A stretch of DNA of 64,000 bases from Pontibacter korlensis (GTDB lineage Bacteria; Bacteroidota; Bacteroidia; Cytophagales; Hymenobacteraceae), in the NCBI RefSeq assembly GCF_000973725.1, contig NZ_CP009621.1:4891001-4955000 (forward strand), written 5' to 3'. Shown in pieces: positions 9,373 to 19,216 of the stretch; position 1 is the stretch's first letter; every line of letters begins with the position of its first letter. Both the position numbers and the translations under genes were made by a program. A model generated the notes under the pieces. The model saw nothing but the letters and a program-made list of their open reading frames with translations. It made no database searches and was not told where the DNA came from.

Positions 9373-10809
9373 ATGATGCGTATGGGAAGACTGCTTACCC
9401 TGATTTTTCTCTACACCCTGTTGTCTTGCCAAACAGAGGATGAGGATATAATAGCACCCGATACTTATACTATTCCCTATACCACCGAAGCGAGCTTAAC
9501 CTCTTTCAGCTTTTTGAAAGCGGATAACACTGGATTGACGGCGGATGTAGATGCGACTATCTCCGGCACCAATATCTCTGTGGATCTGCCACAAGGAGTA
9601 TCTCCAGACAAGCTTGTGGCTACCTTTACTACCTCACACCCGGATGCCAAACTGTATATAGGTAGCGAAGAGCAGGAAGGCCAGACAGCAGTTATTTATG
9701 CCGCGTCTGGCCAGGTACTAAAAGTAGAGTCAGAACTAGGAAGAGGAACAAGCTATCGACTTGAGGTAAACCCAACCTTTACGGAACTAGACGATGCACT
9801 AAACATGCTGATGCAACGCCATAATATTCCTGGACTTTCGGTGGCTATTACCAAAAACGAAAAGCTTGTGCATGTTCAAAGCTATGGATACGCCGATAAG
9901 GAGGCCAACCTTCTGGTAGATGACCATAGCCTCTTCAGGATTGGAAGCCTGTCGAAGCCGATCACAAGTATAGCCGTTTTAAAGCTTATACAGGAAGGGA
10001 TACTTTCTTTCCCTGATAAAGTCTTTGGGCCAGAAGGTATCCTTAAAGATGACTACCCTGCTCCACCAGCAAATTCAGAAATAGACAAAATCACGGTTGA
10101 AGACCTGATCCGACACAAATCAGGCTGGACCAACGAACCCAGAGACCCTATGTTCAGCAATGCGTCGCTCACCGCAAAGGAAATCATTACTGATGTGGTG
10201 CTTCACCAACAACTCAGTTTTACCCCCGGCTCGACTTATTACTACTCTAATTTAGGTTATGCTATACTTGGCAGAATCATTGAAAAGGTGACAGGCAAAA
10301 GCTATGCAGATTTTGTTGCAGAGGCTGTTTTGCAGCCAGCGGGCATCGCGCATATGCAACTTGCCGGCAGCACCTTACATGATCGAGTTCCTGCAGAGGT
10401 AACCTACTACCAACAGGAAGTGAGCCCTTATGCTTTCAATATGGCCCGCATGGATGCACATGGTGGCTGGATTGCTACAGCCACTGACCTGATGCGGTTT
10501 ATGACCTTGGTTGATCGTAATTTCCTGGTGCCAGACCTGATCAATAGCCAGCTGCTGGAGAATACGTACTTTGGCTACAATACCTGGAGCCACTACGGCT
10601 CCTTGCCAGGCACAACAGCCGTTTTAACCAGGCTTAATGATGAGTTCAGTTTCACTGTTCTGGCAAACACCAGAAACAATGAGCTTCCGCACCAGGTTGC
10701 AGAAGAGCTAAACAACACATTAAAAGAAATGATATTAGCCAAAGAGCACTGGCCTGAAACTGACTTGTTCCAGAACGCTTTGCTGGCCGAAAACCAGCAA
10801 CTGCCTTAA
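9373..10809 (+). CDS. Serine-hydrolase (beta-lactamase/PBP fold) lipoprotein with N-terminal Ig-like domain
   Basis: 478 residues. The N-terminus MMRMGRLLTLIFLYTLLSC is a lipoprotein signal with lipid-anchored Cys19. Residues about 30-135 resemble the beta-sandwich DUF5018 type found on Bacteroidota surface lipoproteins. Residues about 140-455 are the serine hydrolase: S192-L-S-K195 nucleophile motif, YSN at 291-293 and HYGSLPG near the end. The family includes D-aminopeptidases, esterases, beta-lactamases and DD-peptidases, so a resistance role should not be assumed. Its location among peptidoglycan-type glycosidases suggests wall-peptide or ester hydrolysis at the cell surface. An alternative start lies one codon in. 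Confidence 0.88.
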   Translation: MMRMGRLLTLIFLYTLLSCQTEDEDIIAPDTYTIPYTTEASLTSFSFLKADNTGLTADVDATISGTNISVDLPQGVSPDKLVATFTTSHPDAKLYIGSEEQEGQTAVIYAASGQVLKVESELGRGTSYRLEVNPTFTELDDALNMLMQRHNIPGLSVAITKNEKLVHVQSYGYADKEANLLVDDHSLFRIGSLSKPITSIAVLKLIQEGILSFPDKVFGPEGILKDDYPAPPANSEIDKITVEDLIRHKSGWTNEPRDPMFSNASLTAKEIITDVVLHQQLSFTPGSTYYYSNLGYAILGRIIEKVTGKSYADFVAEAVLQPAGIAHMQLAGSTLHDRVPAEVTYYQQEVSPYAFNMARMDAHGGWIATATDLMRFMTLVDRNFLVPDLINSQLLENTYFGYNTWSHYGSLPGTTAVLTRLNDEFSFTVLANTRNNELPHQVAEELNNTLKEMILAKEHWPETDLFQNALLAENQQLP

Positions 10810-10846
10810 CCCTATAGGTCGTTCGAAAACACTAAAAACTGCTAAA

Positions 10847-12709
10847 TTATTTTTTAGTCTGTGCTTCCTGTCGGGCACTCTTTTCTTTGGCAGCTAACAG
10901 GTATACCAGTGATGCTGTACCGTCCATCGTTGGTTCATTGGTGCTGTAATCCCCAAAGTCGTCATGATACACCACCAGGTTCGACTGAAAGGCAGCATAC
11001 TCATCCGGCTTGGTTAACTGTATGCCTTTCAGGTTTCTGAAGATACTACCGTAAACAGGTCCATCAACCAAACCTCCATCCAGTGGGTAGTTGTGCAGGT
11101 AAGTCAGCGACGAGTGAGGATCAACAGGCGTGTCGCCATGCGCGGGTAGGCCATATATCATACTCGTGCCCCAGGGATTGCAGCCAAACAGCCAGTCAAT
11201 ATTTGCCTGCTCCAGCTCCGCATAGGTCTCATCGTTGCTGAGCTCACGGTAGAGGTGGCTTTGTATAGCGAAAGAGGTTGTTAAGTTGTTAGAGCACCAG
11301 ATAAAAGGTATGCCGCGGTAAAAGGCATTCTCTTTCGCTTTCTGGAAAACTCTCTCAATGCCTTCCTTATAAAAACTGACTAGCTCTGCTCTTTTAGGTG
11401 CTTCCGCTTTCTTTGCCAGCTCATAGTGTCCGAAGTTATGAAAAGGATACCACTGGTAATGCCTGGCTGTATCTGCTCCCATCCATGGTGTTACCTTCTC
11501 CTGTTGGCCATAGGCATAGGCCTGGTTAAAGTACTCCTGCTCCCCGGTAAGCTGATGCAGCGCCGCAGCACCCAATTGCATATCATCTACCCAGTTATCC
11601 TCCTCATAAAAGTATGGTGCACGGTTCGGTGCCGTTTGAGCTACACCCGGTTTTGCCAAACCAAGTTTAAATGCCGAAGCTGCTTTTCTGGCAAACATAT
11701 TTGCCAGCTTTTCATCCTTGTCGCTATAGATTTGGGCAGCCAGGGCAAAGGCACTGGTAAACTTGCCTGCTGTTGAGGCTACGCCTGTTGCTCTGTTCTG
11801 GTACTTGCCCAGGCCTTGTGGCGCGCCGGTAGCAAAGTATACCGGACGGGCTTTCCCTTTTCCCATTCCATAATCCACATCATCTTTAGTAGGCAGTCTC
11901 AACCCTTGGTGATCCCGATCATCTGCCAGTTGGTTAAAAAGCCAATCCTCCCGAGGGTGCATTTTAGAAAGCCATGTTAGCCCCCACCTTGCCTCATCCA
12001 GCACATCTGCTGCTCCGTTGCTTCCTTCGAGTCCATTGTCCAGGTGTTTATCTGTAAACACCTCCGGGAAATCGCGGTAGGCAGCCAGAAGGTGATAAGT
12101 AGCGTTGGCTGATGTGGTAGCATACTGCAGGTAATCTGATGCGTCGTGCCAACCTCCGGATACATCAAGCAATGTACTGTCTGGCATCGGTCCATACATA
12201 GTATAGCCATCATGGGTGTGGCAGGAGTCCTGCAGGTAAGGATTGAAGCCACTCCTCTGCTGCCGCATATAGCGAAGGGCAAAATCCGCAGCTCCTTCGT
12301 AAACATCAGTCGCAACCTTAAAAACTGGTGATGTTGCTTTTCCTGCCTTTATATAGTAGCTGCCAGGCTGGTTAAATGTTGTAAAGTTGAGCCGGCAGGA
12401 CTGTTCGAAAGGCCCGTAAGCTCCAAAAGATTCACCTGCACTGCCTTTAAAAACAACTTTATTGGTAGTGGCATCTACAAGCTCGAACTGCTTAAGCTGC
12501 TGCGGCGATTTGCTTACCCACACAGCCACTTTTACTCCTGAAGGCGTGTACCCTAATTGATTGATACGAACCCACGACTGAGCCTGTGCTGCGGCAGTTT
12601 CACTAGAGCCGGAGTTTTTAGTTTGCACGCAACCAGAAACACCGATACTTGTAAAGGCTATGGCAGATGCTGCTATAATGAGCGCGAGGAATCTTTTTCT
12701 TTTTAACAT
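10847..12709 (-). CDS. GH9 family glycoside hydrolase lipoprotein with N-terminal Ig-like domain
   Basis: 620 residues. The lipobox VSGC gives Cys27. Residues about 45-135 form the Ig-like CelD_N module (opening WVRINQLGYTPSG). The rest is the (alpha/alpha)6 GH9 barrel, with GGWHDASDY carrying Asp189 and Asp192 (base region), FGCNPWGTSMIYG, and the terminal YSTNEPTMDGTASL with Glu592 as candidate proton donor. GH9 enzymes cleave beta-1,4-glucans, and some members act on glucosamine oligomers. The amino-sugar setting makes glucosaminidase activity worth considering, but the sequence alone cannot separate it from cellulase activity. It lies convergent with the serine-hydrolase gene and 71 bp downstream of the amidase start region. 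Confidence 0.9.
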   Translation of the reverse strand: MLKRKRFLALIIAASAIAFTSIGVSGCVQTKNSGSSETAAAQAQSWVRINQLGYTPSGVKVAVWVSKSPQQLKQFELVDATTNKVVFKGSAGESFGAYGPFEQSCRLNFTTFNQPGSYYIKAGKATSPVFKVATDVYEGAADFALRYMRQQRSGFNPYLQDSCHTHDGYTMYGPMPDSTLLDVSGGWHDASDYLQYATTSANATYHLLAAYRDFPEVFTDKHLDNGLEGSNGAADVLDEARWGLTWLSKMHPREDWLFNQLADDRDHQGLRLPTKDDVDYGMGKGKARPVYFATGAPQGLGKYQNRATGVASTAGKFTSAFALAAQIYSDKDEKLANMFARKAASAFKLGLAKPGVAQTAPNRAPYFYEEDNWVDDMQLGAAALHQLTGEQEYFNQAYAYGQQEKVTPWMGADTARHYQWYPFHNFGHYELAKKAEAPKRAELVSFYKEGIERVFQKAKENAFYRGIPFIWCSNNLTTSFAIQSHLYRELSNDETYAELEQANIDWLFGCNPWGTSMIYGLPAHGDTPVDPHSSLTYLHNYPLDGGLVDGPVYGSIFRNLKGIQLTKPDEYAAFQSNLVVYHDDFGDYSTNEPTMDGTASLVYLLAAKEKSARQEAQTKK

Positions 12710-12780
12710 ATTATTTCAACTACTGCAGGAGCATTTCATTTTTAGATAAGCATGGCACATCTGGCCAAACAGAGCATCAT

Positions 12781-13392
12781 TTATTTCTGATGAGCCACCA
12801 ACTCCCTGAAATGAGACAGTTTTTCATACAGCCCTTTACCCGGACATAGCGTCATGGCAAAGTCAAGGTGGCCACCTATACTATCAGCCGGGATGTTGTA
12901 GCGCTTTGCAAGTGCCGGTACCAGCGCCTCTAAAGTTACCAGCTGTTCGGGAGTGATTTCCTCTTCTTCAAAGTTCCCTTCTACCACCACCAGTAGGTGG
13001 CCTGCCGGATCATAGGCAGTGTTGGAGTCTCCAGCATAGGCTAGTTCCCGCCCCTCAGCCACAACACCATTACAGTCGACATACAAGTGATAAGGTATAT
13101 CTGTCCACACCGGTTTCGTTTTACCACTTGCCAACACACTTTCCTCCTGCGAGAACTTCTGCAGCAAAACCATTTTTTCCTTAAGTGGCTTTTCAGGTAA
13201 CTGGCGGGTAGCAGTATGGTGTATGGTGAGGCGCGTGAGGTCGTGAGGTCGCATTGGTAGTACAGCAGGCTTAGCACCCCAATCTGCACGTGAAAGATAA
13301 GCTATATTTTCCGGTACAAGTTGCTGCGTTGCTGGCCGCTGGCAGCTAAAAAACAATACGGCAATAAGAGCAAAGAATAAAGCTTGCTTCAT
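12781..13392 (-). CDS. N-acetylmuramoyl-L-alanine amidase (Amidase_2/PGRP fold) lipoprotein
   Basis: 203 residues. The signal MKQALFFALIAVLFFSC places the lipidated Cys at 17. The zinc-amidase fold shows LTIHHTATRQ (His58), a GNFEEEEIT segment, and GHLDFAMTLCPGKGLY with His175 and Cys183 as the other metal ligands, the arrangement seen in PGRPs. Such enzymes cut the bond between muramic acid and the stem peptide. As a lipoprotein it would act in the periplasm or at the surface. It is oriented ahead of the GH9 gene (71-bp gap), so cotranscription is possible. Confidence 0.9.
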   Translation of the reverse strand: MKQALFFALIAVLFFSCQRPATQQLVPENIAYLSRADWGAKPAVLPMRPHDLTRLTIHHTATRQLPEKPLKEKMVLLQKFSQEESVLASGKTKPVWTDIPYHLYVDCNGVVAEGRELAYAGDSNTAYDPAGHLLVVVEGNFEEEEITPEQLVTLEALVPALAKRYNIPADSIGGHLDFAMTLCPGKGLYEKLSHFRELVAHQK

Positions 13393-13577
13393 AGTGATAT
13401 GGTGTATCAGCCACGGCCTTGTTAAGTATGATCAAGACCAGAATTTTCCTCCTTATAGCTGGCTTTGGTCAATAGTGCGTGAAAAGGTTAGCTAATATAC
13501 TATAACTGCCATACAGTAGCAAAGCAGGAAGCTCTGAAGGTTCTACAAGTAAGACTTCACTTGTTAGCATTGCTTAG

Positions 13578-13615
13578 AAACACGAAGAGCCACCCATAGG
13601 GCGGCTCTTCGTGTT
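13578..13615 (-). terminator. Terminator of the susC-susD-DUF4397 operon
   Basis: A stem of about 15 bp (AACACGAAGAGCC / GGCTCTTCGTGTT core) lies 23 bp past the stop of the DUF4397 gene. The one mismatch on the plus strand becomes a G-U pair on the minus strand, which favours minus-strand function. The T-tract is short. Confidence 0.7.
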
Positions 13616-13637
13616 CAGGTATAAAAGTCAGTGCTTG

Positions 13638-14411
13638 TTATCTGTCACGGATTAAAGTAGAGGAAACAGTGCTGCCATCAGCATTCCCACGCAGGAATAG
13701 CGTGTAAACACGGCCTGCAACAGGAGAAAAGCTAGCGGATTTTAACGTAACCTCCTCACCTTCTTCATCCACTGTCTTAAGCTCTACCAAATAAGAACCC
13801 TGTGGCTCAATAGCTACATAAGCAGTATTACCCTTGAAGGCAACATCATTACCAAGAGATGTTCTGGTTTCTGGTGTTTCGGAAGTAGCTGTTCGAACTA
13901 TCTCTGCATCAAATGCAGCAGGTGCATGCTTTAGCACATTCACAAAGCGAACGTGTGTCTGCGCATAGTTCTCAGCAGGCAACTCGTCTTCAACCACAAA
14001 GGCTTCGAAAGCACCTGTTTCACCTACTAAGAAAGTAGTATAGTGCTCTCCTTCTTCAAAGTTTACAGACGAGCTTGCCACAACTCCAGCACCTGTAGTA
14101 GCCGGGCTTATAGCCTGCAGATTATGGCTACCAGCTGGCACGTTAGCGTAACCATAACTAGCCGGGAACACAGAAATAGTGGCATAAGAAAGACCTTGCT
14201 CTTCCCCTGCAGAATTTGCGGCTAAAGCAGTGATCTTAGCGTTATCCAGGTAGAAATTCACCATAGGAGCATCTGCCGCAGTGTGTGCAAACTTTACGAA
14301 TGCTCCACTTGTGACCGGCTCATTATAATCCTCTATAGCATTTTCTTCGCAGGCTCCCAGCATTAGGCCAGCTGCCAGCACAACAAATGATTTATACAGT
14401 ATATTCTTCAT
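13638..14411 (-). CDS. DUF4397 domain lipoprotein
   Basis: 257 residues with lipobox GACE (Cys21). Two related halves are seen: one opens FVKFAHTAADAPMVNFYLDN (from about residue 39) and the other HVRFVNVLKHAPAAFDAEIV (from about 153), the pattern of DUF4397 beta-sandwich repeats. It is the last gene of the susC-susD operon, 17 bp after susD, so it is probably a surface accessory binding protein for the same ligand. No enzymatic motif is visible. Confidence 0.82.
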   Translation of the reverse strand: MKNILYKSFVVLAAGLMLGACEENAIEDYNEPVTSGAFVKFAHTAADAPMVNFYLDNAKITALAANSAGEEQGLSYATISVFPASYGYANVPAGSHNLQAISPATTGAGVVASSSVNFEEGEHYTTFLVGETGAFEAFVVEDELPAENYAQTHVRFVNVLKHAPAAFDAEIVRTATSETPETRTSLGNDVAFKGNTAYVAIEPQGSYLVELKTVDEEGEEVTLKSASFSPVAGRVYTLFLRGNADGSTVSSTLIRDR

Positions 14412-14428
14412 GTAAATCTCTCTGTTAA

Positions 14429-16093
14429 TTACTTACTAAACCACATTTCAACAGTGTGGTAATCCTGCTCTAAGCCACCTATTTTCTCCAGGGAGGCCGC
14501 ATTCCACATATACTCTGAGTTATATCGTGGGCGGAAACGGTAAGCAGGTTTACCTTGGTTAAGGCCGAACAGCGGATCAGGAAGTTCAAAACCAGCAAAT
14601 ACGTTGTTGCTAGGATCAGTATCTATTGTACCGTCTGGGTTAGCAATGTAATCGTATCTTCTCAGGTCAGACCAAGTTTCGATAAAGCCCCAGCCCCACT
14701 GTGCGATGTACTTCTGCAGCATGATTTTCTGCAGCGTCAGCTCATCGGCAGTTCTAGGCATAAGTTCTTCGCTAGCCAGATACTCATTGCGACGCGCCTG
14801 GAAAACAGCCACTTCGTCTTCCGGAGTAGAGGCATCATTTGTAACAAATGATCTTACGAAGTCCATGTGCGCATTCACACCTTTTGTATAGGCATCCAGC
14901 GACGTAGCTTTGTCACCTTTGATGAAGGCGGCCTCAGCCTTGATAAACTGCAGCTGGGCATACGTCATTAGTGGGAAGCGCGCATTGTTGCCAAACAAAT
15001 ACTTGTTTGCTGTAGTAGCCGCTACGTTGTCTGTTGCAGTTCCCCACAAGTTGCGAGGGCGCTCATTGGCAACAGAATATTCTGTTACACCTACACCCGG
15101 AGTAACACCACGGTACTCCCCGTCGTTGGCAGGTGCCAGCATAACAGGCAGGCGAGGATCCTTCAGGTGCTGCTCTGTAAACACAGGGTCCTCACCTACC
15201 AGGCTAGGATCTGAAAGAGCAGGGTTAGTGCCGTCCAGTAAGCTCACGATGAACTTAGACTGGCGGTAAGGGTTCAGGTTACTACGGCGTGGGCCGAAGA
15301 AGTTTGTGTCTGTGCTTACTGCACCTTCAAAGCGAACGGATGCGTCATCGCTGTTGCTCTGCAGGGCCTTGTCTACATACTCAATCACTTTATCAGGATT
15401 GAAGTTAGACTTGTTGGTAAGACGGCTCTCGTTGATAGCCAACAAACCATAAGCAAAGCGCAGCCACTTTTGGCGGTCGCCGTTATAAATCAGGTCACCT
15501 TGCGCCAGCGTAGAGTTACCTACTTTGCCGTCAGTACGCTCCAGGTTTTCGATTGCCAGTAAAGTCAGGCGTCTTACCTCTTCGTACACATACTCCTGCG
15601 TGTCGTACTCAAAAGTGGTACGGCCTGGCTCAAAAGCCTGCTTCACGATAATCTCTCCATGATAGTCAGTAAGCAACTGCCAACCGAAGGCCCGAAGTAC
15701 ATGGCCTACACCCACAAAATCCCAGCGCTCTTCTTCCTCAGCCTTGTTGATCATGTCGGTCAGGTTTTCACCCATAGTCCAGTACACAGAACGCCAAAGC
15801 TGACCTGCCGCGTCGCTGCCGGACACATACCCATGGCGATCCCAGGTATTATCTACGTCGCGCCAGTTCCAGTTCTGGATGTAGCGCCCCAGGTAACGGG
15901 CATCAAACTGAATACCCAATGCCAGCTCTGCCTGCATGGCTGGTAAGTATAAATGTGGCGCTACCACCTGGTCTGGCCCGTTAGGGTTCGTATTCACATC
16001 CAGGTAGCTATCACAGCTAGTGGTGGCTAGTGTGCCTGCTGCGAACAGGGAGGCACACACTATTTTTTTAAAGTAATTGTATCTTGTTCTCAT
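14429..16093 (-). CDS. SusD/RagB family outer-membrane lipoprotein (SusD-like 2 type)
   Basis: 554 residues with lipobox TTSC (Cys27) followed by DSYLDVNTNPNGP, the usual opening of the SusD-like_2 group. The alpha-helical repeat body contains YAQLQFIKAEAAFIKGD, a TPR-like segment common to the family, and the C-terminal region ends in aromatic-rich loops. SusD proteins form the lid of the SusC TonB-dependent importer and bind glycans or peptides. It sits 12 bp after susC, which fixes the pairing. Ligand is unknown. No glycosidase lies inside this operon, which leaves a peptide or other substrate open. Confidence 0.93.
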   Translation of the reverse strand: MRTRYNYFKKIVCASLFAAGTLATTSCDSYLDVNTNPNGPDQVVAPHLYLPAMQAELALGIQFDARYLGRYIQNWNWRDVDNTWDRHGYVSGSDAAGQLWRSVYWTMGENLTDMINKAEEEERWDFVGVGHVLRAFGWQLLTDYHGEIIVKQAFEPGRTTFEYDTQEYVYEEVRRLTLLAIENLERTDGKVGNSTLAQGDLIYNGDRQKWLRFAYGLLAINESRLTNKSNFNPDKVIEYVDKALQSNSDDASVRFEGAVSTDTNFFGPRRSNLNPYRQSKFIVSLLDGTNPALSDPSLVGEDPVFTEQHLKDPRLPVMLAPANDGEYRGVTPGVGVTEYSVANERPRNLWGTATDNVAATTANKYLFGNNARFPLMTYAQLQFIKAEAAFIKGDKATSLDAYTKGVNAHMDFVRSFVTNDASTPEDEVAVFQARRNEYLASEELMPRTADELTLQKIMLQKYIAQWGWGFIETWSDLRRYDYIANPDGTIDTDPSNNVFAGFELPDPLFGLNQGKPAYRFRPRYNSEYMWNAASLEKIGGLEQDYHTVEMWFSK

Positions 16094-16105
16094 TGTAATT
16101 CTTTG

Positions 16106-19100
16106 TTAGAAGCCAACTCTCACACCAAAGTTCAAACCAATAGGCATCGGGAAGTTGCCATAGTCGAAACCAACACCACCACTGCCGCCAACTGCCGCTG
16201 AGTTACCGTTTACCACTGGGTCAAGACCTGAGTAGTTTGTGATAATGAACAGGTCAGTTGCTGTCACGAACACACTACCAGACTTGATGAATTTAGAGCG
16301 GCTCAACAGGTTAGAGTCAAAGTTATAGTTCAAGGTCACGTCGCGAAGACGCATCCAGTTGATATCCTTCTCAATGAAGTTGATCTCTGGCAGACCATAA
16401 GAAGTAGACCAGAAGTTTGCATCACGAGACGGGTCGATCACCTTTGTGTTCTGAGTTGGGTTAGCTGAGTTTTCGTTACCGTCTTTCAGCACACCTTCAA
16501 ACACAACTGGTGTTTCACGATCCAGCGTTCTCATGCTCAGGCCACGTGCAGTCAGGAAGTGCTCTGTACCATTGTAGATATCACCACCTTTTCTGAAGTC
16601 AAGCAGGAAGCTTAACGACAGGTTCTTGTAAGAAAAAGAGTTTGTTAAACCAACTGTAAAGTCCGGCTGTCTGTCGCCGACAACAACCCACTCAGTCAGG
16701 TCACGAAGCGGATACCCTGTTGATGGGTCGATCAGGAGCTGACCAGCATCGTTGCGCTGGTAGTCAAAGCCTGTAAGTGTAGTAAGCGGGCCGCCAATTA
16801 CAGAACCGTTACGCACGTTACCATACAACCAGGTATCAGACATGTAGAACTCGTTCACGCCAGCTGGAAGAGACATCAGTTCGCTCCAAAGGTGCGTAAA
16901 GTTTGCCAACACATCCCAGGTAAAGTTGGTGCTAACTACCGGAGAAGCATTAAGCTGCAACTCGATACCTTCCGTTCTCATCTTACCAGCATTAAATGCC
17001 TGAAGAACGAAACCAGTAGCGTAGCTCAGACGCATATCCTGCACGATCTGATCCTCGGACAGCTTGTTGAAGTAAGTTGCATCAATGCCGAGACGGTTGC
17101 CGAAGAACTTCAACTCAGTACCGAACTCGTAAGAAGTAGTCATCTCTGGGCGCAGGTTCGGGCTTGGGCCAGTAAAGCCATAACCGAAGCCACCGCCAGT
17201 TGTACCCTTAGGCTCTAGGAAAGCACGGATGCTGTAAGGGTTGGCATCCTTACCAACTTGAGCCCAGGAAGCACGCAGTTTACCGTAGCTCAAGATGTTG
17301 TTGATGCCACGTAGCGGTTCAAGCTCTGTGAAGATAAAGCTACCACCCACTGATGGGTAGAAGAAAGATCTGTTCTCCAGCGGAAGCGTTGAGCTCCAGT
17401 CGTTACGGCCTGTAAGCGTCAGGAAGAAAATATTGTCGTAGTCTAAGGTCAGGTTACCGAAAGCACCGATACGACGGCGCTCAGAAAGGCGGTTACGGCC
17501 ACGATGCGTGGTGTTATCCGTGTTCTCGATTGAGAACAGACCTGGAGCCAGGAAGCGCTCACCTGTTACAGCCTGGGTGTATGTCTCCTGAGAGTACACA
17601 GCGCTACCAATTTTCAGGTTAGCATTCAGTTTGTTGTTGAAGAATGAACGATCAGCCTCACCATAGTACTGCAGGTTGAAGTTTCTCGTGTTATCCAACG
17701 ACTGGTCAAAAATACCGCCACGAGAGAAGCCATAAGCAGACTCAGGGTGACGCACCATCGTGATTTTACCAGAAGAGAAGTCGAAACCAGCGTTACCAAC
17801 AAAACGCAGCCACTCAGTAGGCTCGATCATCAAACGAGCGTTTGTGATATATCGGTTGTTAATGTTGTTGATCGTGTTCTTGTTAACGTTGAAGAACGGG
17901 TTCTCGATCTCAGTATCGCCTGTTGAATAGTAACGACGCTCACCGTTCGGAGTTAAGTATATGCTGGCATCATCCGTACCAGGCCAGCTTAGCAAGCCTA
18001 GCAGCGGACCACCCGCACCTTTGAAAGCTGAGTTGTTATCAGTATAAGTATAGGCGAATGTCAGGTCAGCAGAGATGTACTTGTTCATTTCGGCTGTTAC
18101 AGCAGAAGACAGGTTGAACTTTGTCAGGTCTGTGCCAGGCACAAAACCTTCCTGGCCAGTATAACCACCAGAAATACGGTAAGTAGCCTTTTCGCTACCG
18201 CCGCTCAATGACAGGTTGTGCTTCTGCGTAAAGCCATTCTGGAAGAAGTTGTCGATGTTGTCGTAGAACTGAGTTCCCTCCGGGTAGCGACCACCGAAAT
18301 ATGAAGTCTGCTCACCGCTGTCATCTGTCACACCATTCAGACCACGGTCATACACACGCTGTACTTCCGGGAACTTGTTGATGCGCTCAACTCTGAAGCT
18401 GTTGTTGTAGTCGATACGTGGCGTACCCGCCTTACCTCTTTTGGTGGTGATAACCACGGCACCTGAAGCTGCGTCGATACCATAAAGAGCCGAAGCCTCT
18501 GGTCCTTTCAGAATCGTGATGCTCTCGATATCCTCTGGGTTGATGTCAGCTGCACGGTTTGTAAAGTCGGTTGATCTGTTGTTAAGTGATGTAGCAGAGC
18601 TTGCTGTAGAAGCAAAAGCAGATGTGTTGAACGTGCTGTTGCTGATAGGCAAACCGTCTACAACGAATAGTGGCTGGTTGCTACCGCTAAGGGAGGATAC
18701 ACCACGGATCATAATAGAAGTAGAGGCACCTGGCATACCAGAAGTAGTGTTTACATCCACACCAGCCACACGACCTGCCAAACCGTTAACAAAGTTCTCA
18801 CGCTGTGTCTGCGCAATAGTAGCACCTTTAACTTCGGTTACAGCATAACCCAGCGCCTTTTTCTCTTGCTTGATACCAAGAGCTGTTACTACTACTTCGT
18901 CAAGCGTTTCATTGTCGTTTTGAAGCGCCACATTGATAGTTGTAGCATTTCCTACGGTGCGCTCTGCTGGCTTCATACCAATGAAAGAGAACACCAGTAC
19001 ATCGCTAGCCTCTACGTTGTTAATGGTGTAGTGACCAGATGCGTCGGTTACAGAACCACGCGATTTACCTTTAACGGTAACAGAAACTCCCGGAAGCTCA

Positions 19101-19216
19101 ATTCTGTCCTCCGCGGACGTGACCGTTCCGCTTACTGTCTTGCCTTGAGCAAAACCCTCTGCATGTAGCAGGAGCATGCAAAGCCCCCACAAAATACATC
19201 GTAAATAGTTCTTCAT
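16106..19216 (-). CDS. SusC/RagA family TonB-linked outer-membrane transporter
   Basis: 1036 residues. A signal peptide ending near GFAQ is followed by a carboxypeptidase-regulatory-like domain (about 28-105), then LDEVVVTALGIKQEKKALGY and the plug with the SusC hallmark MIRGVSSLSGSNQPLFVVDG and a GPEASALYGIDAASG box. The 22-strand beta-barrel ends in GVRVGF, with the expected terminal Phe. It imports ligands caught by the SusD partner, powered by TonB-ExbBD. It is the first gene of a three-gene minus-strand operon. The 567-bp gap upstream must hold its promoter, but I found no convincing consensus there. Confidence 0.95.
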   Translation of the reverse strand: MKNYLRCILWGLCMLLLHAEGFAQGKTVSGTVTSAEDRIELPGVSVTVKGKSRGSVTDASGHYTINNVEASDVLVFSFIGMKPAERTVGNATTINVALQNDNETLDEVVVTALGIKQEKKALGYAVTEVKGATIAQTQRENFVNGLAGRVAGVDVNTTSGMPGASTSIMIRGVSSLSGSNQPLFVVDGLPISNSTFNTSAFASTASSATSLNNRSTDFTNRAADINPEDIESITILKGPEASALYGIDAASGAVVITTKRGKAGTPRIDYNNSFRVERINKFPEVQRVYDRGLNGVTDDSGEQTSYFGGRYPEGTQFYDNIDNFFQNGFTQKHNLSLSGGSEKATYRISGGYTGQEGFVPGTDLTKFNLSSAVTAEMNKYISADLTFAYTYTDNNSAFKGAGGPLLGLLSWPGTDDASIYLTPNGERRYYSTGDTEIENPFFNVNKNTINNINNRYITNARLMIEPTEWLRFVGNAGFDFSSGKITMVRHPESAYGFSRGGIFDQSLDNTRNFNLQYYGEADRSFFNNKLNANLKIGSAVYSQETYTQAVTGERFLAPGLFSIENTDNTTHRGRNRLSERRRIGAFGNLTLDYDNIFFLTLTGRNDWSSTLPLENRSFFYPSVGGSFIFTELEPLRGINNILSYGKLRASWAQVGKDANPYSIRAFLEPKGTTGGGFGYGFTGPSPNLRPEMTTSYEFGTELKFFGNRLGIDATYFNKLSEDQIVQDMRLSYATGFVLQAFNAGKMRTEGIELQLNASPVVSTNFTWDVLANFTHLWSELMSLPAGVNEFYMSDTWLYGNVRNGSVIGGPLTTLTGFDYQRNDAGQLLIDPSTGYPLRDLTEWVVVGDRQPDFTVGLTNSFSYKNLSLSFLLDFRKGGDIYNGTEHFLTARGLSMRTLDRETPVVFEGVLKDGNENSANPTQNTKVIDPSRDANFWSTSYGLPEINFIEKDINWMRLRDVTLNYNFDSNLLSRSKFIKSGSVFVTATDLFIITNYSGLDPVVNGNSAAVGGSGGVGFDYGNFPMPIGLNFGVRVGF

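Noticed and set aside
9373-10809. Reading the serine-hydrolase lipoprotein as an antibiotic-resistance beta-lactamase
   Set aside because: SxxK/YxN motifs are shared by esterases, D-peptidases and PBPs. The added Ig-like domain, lipid anchor and neighbours do not point to drug resistance.
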